Assembly (NCBI GenBank): GCA_910578365.1
Contig: CAJTRC010000082.1
Location: forward strand, 1-10,596
DNA: 10,596 nt
Origin: an uncultured Muribaculaceae bacterium
GTDB taxonomy: Bacteria > Bacteroidota > Bacteroidia > Bacteroidales > Muribaculaceae
Direction: 5' to 3'
Below, piece by piece: positions 7,411 to 10,596 of this stretch. The notes below the pieces were generated by a model. That model was not told the DNA's origin. It saw nothing but the letters and a program-made list of their open reading frames with translations, and searched no databases. Position 1 is the stretch's first letter, and each line of letters starts with the position of its first letter. The position numbers and the translations under genes are program-made.

Positions 7411-8310
7411 TCAGAAAACAAAAGTTACACCAGCTGATACAAAGTCGGTCTGAGGCCCAAGGCTGCTCTTGAACAGCGACACCGGGCTGTAGCGCACATA
7501 AAGGCCTATGATTTCTTCCCATCCGAGTGCGAAGCGCAAATCCATGCCCACGGTACGCTGATGCAGGTGTTTAAGCGTCTGGCTGTATTTGAGCGAACCG
7601 TCGGTACTGCGATAGTTGCGAGTGGCTCTGGCCGAAAAGTTCAGCAGCATTTCCACTCCAAGGTCGAGATAGAAGTCGTGGCTGAATTTCTGATGCAGTG
7701 TCAGGGGCACGCATACCGCCCAAAGGTCGAGGCGCGACGATGCTCTGTGACATCCTTGCGGCACCGCCTCGATAAACAATACGCCGCGGTTGTCGCTGCC
7801 GAATATATGATTGTCGTCGAGCTGCAGATTACGGTAGAGCAATCCTGCACCGAGTTCGAGGGCGGGTCCGCCGGCCCATGGCCGGAAACCTACGCCCAAC
7901 AGCTTGCCTGCGCCTATTTCCCAGCCCGTGCGGAAGCGGCCGTCGCCGTCCACCGGCACTACGGGGCCGGCAAATATATCAGCACCCAATATAGAGTAGA
8001 ACATGCGGTGCCCCGGCTTTTGCACGGCATTTATAAAGGGCAGGTCGAGATTGATGCTGTCGCCGCTTATCAGGGGCTTGTCGGACCGGCTCACCTTACT
8101 GCTGTATCTGTATGTATAAGCGGGAATATGACCCGAGGCTTTTACTTCCACACTGATTTCTGAGGCGGATTTGTCGGCTTCGGAAGTAAGAAGCACCGAC
8201 GAAATGTCGCGGAGTACAGAGATAGTGTCGACACGCTCCTGCGCCACGGCGGCGAGCGCCATCGGCAGCAGTACGGACAATGTGATAAATTTGATAAATC
8301 GGTTATTCAT
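7411..8310 (-). CDS. Outer-membrane beta-barrel protein, paralogue of the next gene
   Basis: A 299-residue exported protein of unknown function. A signal peptide (about residues 1-24, ending LAAVAQ) is followed by a roughly 70-residue periplasmic-looking segment (DTISVLRDISSVLLTSEADK) and then amphipathic strands with many Gly and aromatic residues (YSILGADIFAGPVVPVDGDG, then FYLDLGVEMLLNFSARATRNYRS). It ends DFVSAGVTFVF, a barrel C-terminal signal with terminal Phe. It resembles the small Bacteroidales outer-membrane barrel domain proteins. It lies 15 bases after the DUF6108-like gene and 13 bases before its paralogue, in the sigma-led operon, which suggests both barrels are made together under that sigma factor. 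No lipobox was seen, so it is unlikely to be a lipoprotein. Confidence 0.8.
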   Translation of the reverse strand: MNNRFIKFITLSVLLPMALAAVAQERVDTISVLRDISSVLLTSEADKSASEISVEVKASGHIPAYTYRYSSKVSRSDKPLISGDSINLDLPFINAVQKPGHRMFYSILGADIFAGPVVPVDGDGRFRTGWEIGAGKLLGVGFRPWAGGPALELGAGLLYRNLQLDDNHIFGSDNRGVLFIEAVPQGCHRASSRLDLWAVCVPLTLHQKFSHDFYLDLGVEMLLNFSARATRNYRSTDGSLKYSQTLKHLHQRTVGMDLRFALGWEEIIGLYVRYSPVSLFKSSLGPQTDFVSAGVTFVF

Positions 8311-8325
8311 TGCAGTTGGTTTGGA

Positions 8326-8748
8326 TTACTTGAAGAAGGAATTGATAACATCGGGCTTGGCTTTGCCCTCGAGATATATCAGCACTATAGGCGAGCCTCC
8401 GCTATACAGTATGTAGCGGTTGAGGCCGTTGGAGTCTGCACCGAGGTTGTAGAAGGCATAGTGCAGACGGCCGTCCTTGTAGTGCACCTCGCGGTCGACG
8501 GCACTGCGCGCGTCTTTGGCCAGGGCATCCTCAACCTGCTTTGCCAGTGCGGGGTCGTTGGCAACGGTAAGGCTGTTGAAAAGGCTGAGCTTATAATCCT
8601 TTAGCGCGCGTCCCTGCACACAAGTGACCGACGCATTAGGATTGCCGCGCAGCAAGGTGAACAGCTTGCCCACATGCAGCCCGCTCTGGGCCATAGCAAC
8701 CCCAGCCACACACAGGGTGAGTGTCAGTAGAGTTAGAAGGCGTTTCAT
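8326..8748 (-). CDS. Small secreted protein, DUF6108-like
   Basis: A 140-residue protein with a clear signal peptide (MKRLLTLLTLTLCVAGVAMA, cleavage before Gln 21), so it is periplasmic or surface-associated. The mature part begins GLHVGKLF and contains VQGRALKDYKLSLFNSLTV and, near the end, ILYSGGSPIVLIYLEGKAKP. From memory this resembles the DUF6108 family, found beside sigma and anti-sigma genes in Bacteroidales; I could not check this. Its ATG overlaps the stop codon of the anti-sigma-like gene (ATGA, 8745-8748), so translation is probably coupled. It may take part in sensing or in the same envelope function as the barrels, but no activity can be inferred. Confidence 0.75.
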   Translation of the reverse strand: MKRLLTLLTLTLCVAGVAMAQSGLHVGKLFTLLRGNPNASVTCVQGRALKDYKLSLFNSLTVANDPALAKQVEDALAKDARSAVDREVHYKDGRLHYAFYNLGADSNGLNRYILYSGGSPIVLIYLEGKAKPDVINSFFK

Positions 8749-9194
8749 TTTTCTGAAATTTTAAGTAGTGTTATTGAGTTTTCCAGGTCGCGGCTCACCT
8801 CATCGGCTACAGCCGACATGTCGGCAAGCTGCGCCTGCATTATACCCAGCACCTCGTCGGGGTCCTGCACCAGTTCGGTACCCACATAGGCAAAACATTC
8901 GGACTGTGGCGCTGCCGGCGTGCCTGTGCCGCTGAAATAGCCTGCAATGGCACTTGCAATAAGAACCACGGCAGCGGCCGCCACGTGCTGCATCCGCACC
9001 GGACGGCGCCGGACGGTGCCATGGCTGCGCAGTATTGCGCTGACACCCAGCACCGCACGAGCCTCGTCGGCTTCCCGGCTTCGAAACCGGCCGTCGGCGA
9101 GCATTGAGCGCAGCTGTCGCTCCTGTTCCAGTGTGGTCATACCCTCGAAGTATAATTCTATGAGTTGGTTGAGTATTTTTTCGTTATTGTCCAT
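8745..9194 (-). CDS. Single-pass membrane protein, probable anti-sigma factor
   Basis: A 149-residue protein, probably the partner that holds the preceding sigma factor inactive at the inner membrane. The cytoplasmic part (residues 1-68) begins with the helical segment ILNQLIELYFEGMTTLEQER, a pattern common in Bacteroidales proteins next to ECF sigma genes. A membrane helix covers about 69-88 (VAAAAVVLIASAIAG). A short periplasmic part of about 60 residues follows, with a helical QAQLADMSAVADEVSRDLEN stretch. No zinc-binding HxxxCxxC motif is present, and it is too short for a FecR-type signal-transducing anti-sigma factor. The ATG at 9194 is preferred over a GTG at 9233 because it gives the usual short (11-base) overlap with the sigma gene. 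The role is inferred from position, topology and overlap. Confidence 0.7.
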   Translation of the reverse strand: MDNNEKILNQLIELYFEGMTTLEQERQLRSMLADGRFRSREADEARAVLGVSAILRSHGTVRRRPVRMQHVAAAAVVLIASAIAGYFSGTGTPAAPQSECFAYVGTELVQDPDEVLGIMQAQLADMSAVADEVSRDLENSITLLKISEK

Positions 9195-9681
9195 ATCGTG
9201 TACGGTATATGTTTCGGATAGATTTTCGGGCACGGCTCAGAGCCACTCTCACGGCGCTTTCGCTCATGCCGAAGCGGGCGGCAATCTCATCGAAGTCGTA
9301 GCCGTTGCGGTCGCGCATCACAAGAATCTCGCGGTCGCGGCTGCTGAGTTCCGAGGCAATGATAGCGTTGACAGTATCGAGCAGTTGCTGCCGTTCGGCA
9401 CTGTCGTCGCCGTCGGTGGCGGCGATTGTGTCGGACAATTCCGCTTCCGGTTTGGCCCGGCGCCGGCGCAGCTCGTCGATGCATATATTTCTCACTGTGG
9501 TAACGGCGGCACCTTCGACATGCCTTTCGCCCTTGAACGAAGACCGCTGCATCCAAAGCCGCTCAAAGGCATCCTGCAGCACATCGTCGGCCTCCTGGTC
9601 GGAGTGCAGCATCATAGCAGCTCCGCTGTGAAGCCGCATGCGCAATCGCCCGAATACTGCTGTGAGAATATCATTCATCAT
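9184..9681 (-). CDS. ECF-type RNA polymerase sigma factor
   Basis: A 165-residue sigma-70 family factor of the extracytoplasmic function type, which directs RNA polymerase to a specific promoter set. Region 2 covers about residues 10-76, with DQEADDVLQDAFERLWMQ and VRNICIDELRRRR. Region 4 covers about 100-160, with LSSRDREILVMRDRNGYDFD and a helix-turn-helix at about 129-152 (DEIAARFGMSESAVRVALSR). Region 3 is missing, as usual for this group. Two ATG codons lie in tandem at 9681 and 9678; the first is used here. The gene heads a five-gene operon and overlaps the anti-sigma-like gene by 11 bases, the classic arrangement for a sigma factor and its inhibitor. The downstream barrels are likely members of its regulon. 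Confidence 0.95.
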   Translation of the reverse strand: MMNDILTAVFGRLRMRLHSGAAMMLHSDQEADDVLQDAFERLWMQRSSFKGERHVEGAAVTTVRNICIDELRRRRAKPEAELSDTIAATDGDDSAERQQLLDTVNAIIASELSSRDREILVMRDRNGYDFDEIAARFGMSESAVRVALSRARKSIRNIYRTRYGQ

Positions 9682-9729
9682 TTATACTGTTTCTGCCTTA
9701 TATACGGAAAGCCCGGCGTATTGTTACAG

Positions 9730-9737
9730 CAAAATTA
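9730..9737 (-). promoter_or_regulatory. Possible promoter of the sigma operon, -7 box
   Basis: The minus strand reads TAATTTTG, matching the TAnnTTTG housekeeping pattern, about 48 bases before the sigma start codon. No good -33 element was seen. The local DNA is very A/T-rich, so a chance match is possible, and a separate autoregulated ECF promoter cannot be excluded. Confidence 0.4.
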
Positions 9738-9748
9738 AAAAAAATAAT

Positions 9749-9856
9749 GTAACTATATTTCATTGTGACAACGTAGTTCCGCTCAATTTTGCGAATTCGC
9801 TGATTTTTTGTAAACTTCAAACTAAAATCATAACCTATTGTAGTCGATATAGTTAC
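9749..9856. repeat. Perfect 10-base inverted repeat flanking about 88 bases
   Basis: GTAACTATAT at 9749-9758 is the exact reverse complement of ATATAGTTAC at 9847-9856. The left arm lies just upstream of the possible sigma promoter box. The matches stop outside the ten bases, and no target duplication is visible. Confidence 0.6.
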
Positions 9857-10009
9857 TGACGGCTAAAATTTGGAGGGGTATTTTTAGGGGCGAATTTGTA
9901 TTGGATTTTAGCAAAAATCAGCTTGCCATTTTTTTTGAACATAAGGCATTTAGAGAGTGATATGCTTTTATAGTGCGTATGACGCGGATGCCCGATAAAG
10001 GCGATTAGC

Positions 10010-10084
10010 AAGCATTCTAAGCCGTTTTAATAGCTGAGAGGTATAAGTTATTACTTCGGTCTTAAAAACGCGGCTACAATGCTT
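10010..10084. other. Long imperfect stem-loop of about 75 bases, candidate structured RNA
   Basis: Nested pairing runs AAGCATT (10010-10016) with AATGCTT (10078-10084), then AGCCG (10020-10024) with CGGCT (10071-10075), then TTTTAA (10025-10030) with TTAAAA (10062-10067). A small internal loop and a three-base bulge separate the helices, and a 31-base apical region remains. The 18 pairs occur in register on both arms. No T-tract follows directly, so it is not a plain terminator. The strand cannot be decided. Confidence 0.45.
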
Positions 10085-10165
10085 AAAAATGGCTGAACAA
10101 TATCCTTGTCAGATTTACACCATTAAGAATATCATCAGAGGGTCTATTATCTGATTAGGTATAGC

Positions 10166-10195
10166 AAAAAAGGGATTGCATGTGCAATCCCTTTT
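10166..10195 (-). terminator. Intrinsic terminator, best on the minus strand
   Basis: GGGATTGCA and TGCAATCCC (10172-10180 and 10183-10191) form a stem with a very small loop. The minus strand then reads six T, and the plus strand four T, so it works best for transcription coming from the right but may be bidirectional. It implies a minus-strand transcription unit reaching this point from the right end of the window. Confidence 0.8.
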
Positions 10196-10277
10196 ACCAC
10201 CATTGCCAGCCAATAGTATAATATATTTCTTCAACAAGCCATATCTGCAATACAAGCATCTTATATGATAAGAAATC

Positions 10278-10385
10278 TTATTGCAAGCAATCTGTAATAC
10301 AGCTCTTATCATCAGCATTAATATCTATATTACAATAATTTAGATTATATATTAGGTTTATTAATTCCTCTTTATTATACGACAT
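10278..10385 (-). CDS. Possible small protein of 35 residues
   Basis: An ATG-started frame, preceded by GGCAGGAAATTG as a weak ribosome binding site, encodes a 35-residue acidic product beginning MSYNKEELINLIYNLN and ending TDCLQ. After its stop the same frame stays open for 27 more codons to 10194, right at the terminator, so this may instead be a longer gene broken by one stop. No family is recognised. Its length allows chance occurrence in AT-rich DNA. Confidence 0.25.
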   Translation of the reverse strand: MSYNKEELINLIYNLNYCNIDINADDKSCITDCLQ

Positions 10386-10500
10386 TCGGCTTCAATTTCC
10401 TGCCTTTTGTTGTTCTCCAAAGGATATGATACAAATCGCTCAAAGGAAGTTCCTCCCTTCTATGTTGTATTCCAAAATTCTCGTTGAGATTTAGAAAAGA
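10375..10500 (-). pseudogene. Open frame without start codon, possible gene remnant
   Basis: Between stops lie 41 codons reading SFLNLNENFG, then HRREELPLSDLYHILWRTT and KGRKLKPNVV. The composition looks protein-like and richer than random AT-rich sequence, but there is no ATG or GTG start. Its end overlaps the start of the small frame at 10385, and its beginning overlaps the end of the frame entering from the right edge. It could be a frameshifted continuation of that frame or chance. Confidence 0.25.
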
Positions 10501-10595
10501 TTAACGTTAAAAATCAATTGCTTATATTTCTGTGCCGATTGTGTAGGCACAAAAGAGTCATGATCGAGGCCTCTGCCCCAATCAAATAACCGGCA
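10491..10595 (-). CDS. Possible C-terminal end of a gene entering from the right edge
   Basis: This frame is open from the window edge for 34 codons and reads CRLFDWGRGLDHDSF, then VPTQSAQKYKQLIFNVNLF and a stop. It has no visible start, so it would be the last part of a minus-strand gene. The residue mix is compatible with real protein. The left-pointing terminator at 10166-10195 agrees with a minus-strand unit arriving from this side. The family is not recognised. Confidence 0.3.
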   Translation of the reverse strand, partial: CRLFDWGRGLDHDSFVPTQSAQKYKQLIFNVNLF

Positions 10596-10596
10596 A

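Larger units (their letters stand above)
9682..10165. other. Intergenic AT-rich block with inverted repeats, no gene seen
   Basis: No convincing coding sequence is seen on either strand. The block holds the possible sigma promoter, a perfect ten-base inverted repeat at 9749-9758 and 9847-9856, a GCGAATTCGC palindrome at 9791-9800, an eight-base inverted repeat (GCTAAAAT at 9862-9869, ATTTTAGC at 9905-9912), and the larger stem-loop at 10010-10084. It could hold a noncoding RNA or the remains of a mobile element; neither is identified. Confidence 0.6.

Noticed and set aside
7561..8163. 200-codon plus-strand open frame
   Set aside because: It lies wholly opposite the barrel gene at 7411-8310, which has a signal peptide and a barrel end. 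No independent promoter or domain supports the plus frame.
8947..9738. 263-codon plus-strand open frame opposite the sigma and anti-sigma genes
   Set aside because: It is antisense to two well-supported genes. Its product is low in recognisable motifs and biased in composition, so it is a shadow of GC-rich coding DNA.
9791..9800. GCGAATTCGC palindrome as a terminator
   Set aside because: It can form only three pairs around a four-base loop and the T-run starts three bases later, so it is too weak.
10115..10318. 67-codon minus-strand open frame
   Set aside because: It reads through the strong terminator at 10166-10195 and its product has no recognisable pattern; the other minus frame fits the terminator better.
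9682..10596. tRNA, tmRNA or CRISPR array in the right-hand intergenic region
   Set aside because: No T-loop-like GGTTCGAATCC segment, no tmRNA ends and no regularly spaced identical repeats were found on either strand.

Overview
The window looks like chromosomal DNA of a gut-type Bacteroidales, probably a Muribaculaceae or Prevotella-like lineage. This is inferred from three things: promoter boxes of the Bacteroidota TAnnTTTG type before several genes, a polynucleotide phosphorylase (PNPase) with an arginine/glycine-rich tail, and small outer-membrane barrel proteins behind an ECF sigma factor. The family placement is inference; no rRNA gene is present.

Left part (1-1943): a nearly complete group II intron on the minus strand, about 12-1882. 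It has a structured 5' RNA part, a reverse transcriptase/maturase gene without an endonuclease domain, a clear domain V and a domain VI. The protein and RNA features point to class IIC. The intron begins directly after the T-tract of the intrinsic terminator that ends pnp, the known kind of target of class IIC introns.

Middle (1944-6488): pnp on the minus strand and a TPR-type membrane sensor histidine kinase on the plus strand. They are divergent, and a Bacteroidota -7 box faces each gene in the shared intergenic region. No response regulator lies beside the kinase.

Right-centre (6507-9681): a compact five-gene minus-strand operon. In transcription order it encodes an ECF sigma factor, a one-pass membrane protein that is probably its anti-sigma factor, a small secreted protein (DUF6108-like), and two related outer-membrane beta-barrel proteins. 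The first three genes overlap at their ends (11 and 4 bases) and the last gaps are 15 and 13 bases, so co-transcription and translational coupling are likely. The layout suggests an envelope-responsive regulon, but the signal and the barrel function cannot be read from the sequence. The operon converges on the kinase gene with 18 bases between stop codons; the best kinase terminator candidate lies inside the last barrel gene.

Right end (9682-10596): AT-rich DNA without a convincing full gene. It holds the sigma promoter, inverted repeats, a 75-base imperfect stem-loop, a strong terminator pointing left, and short minus-strand open frames that may be the tail of a gene entering from the right plus small or decayed reading frames.
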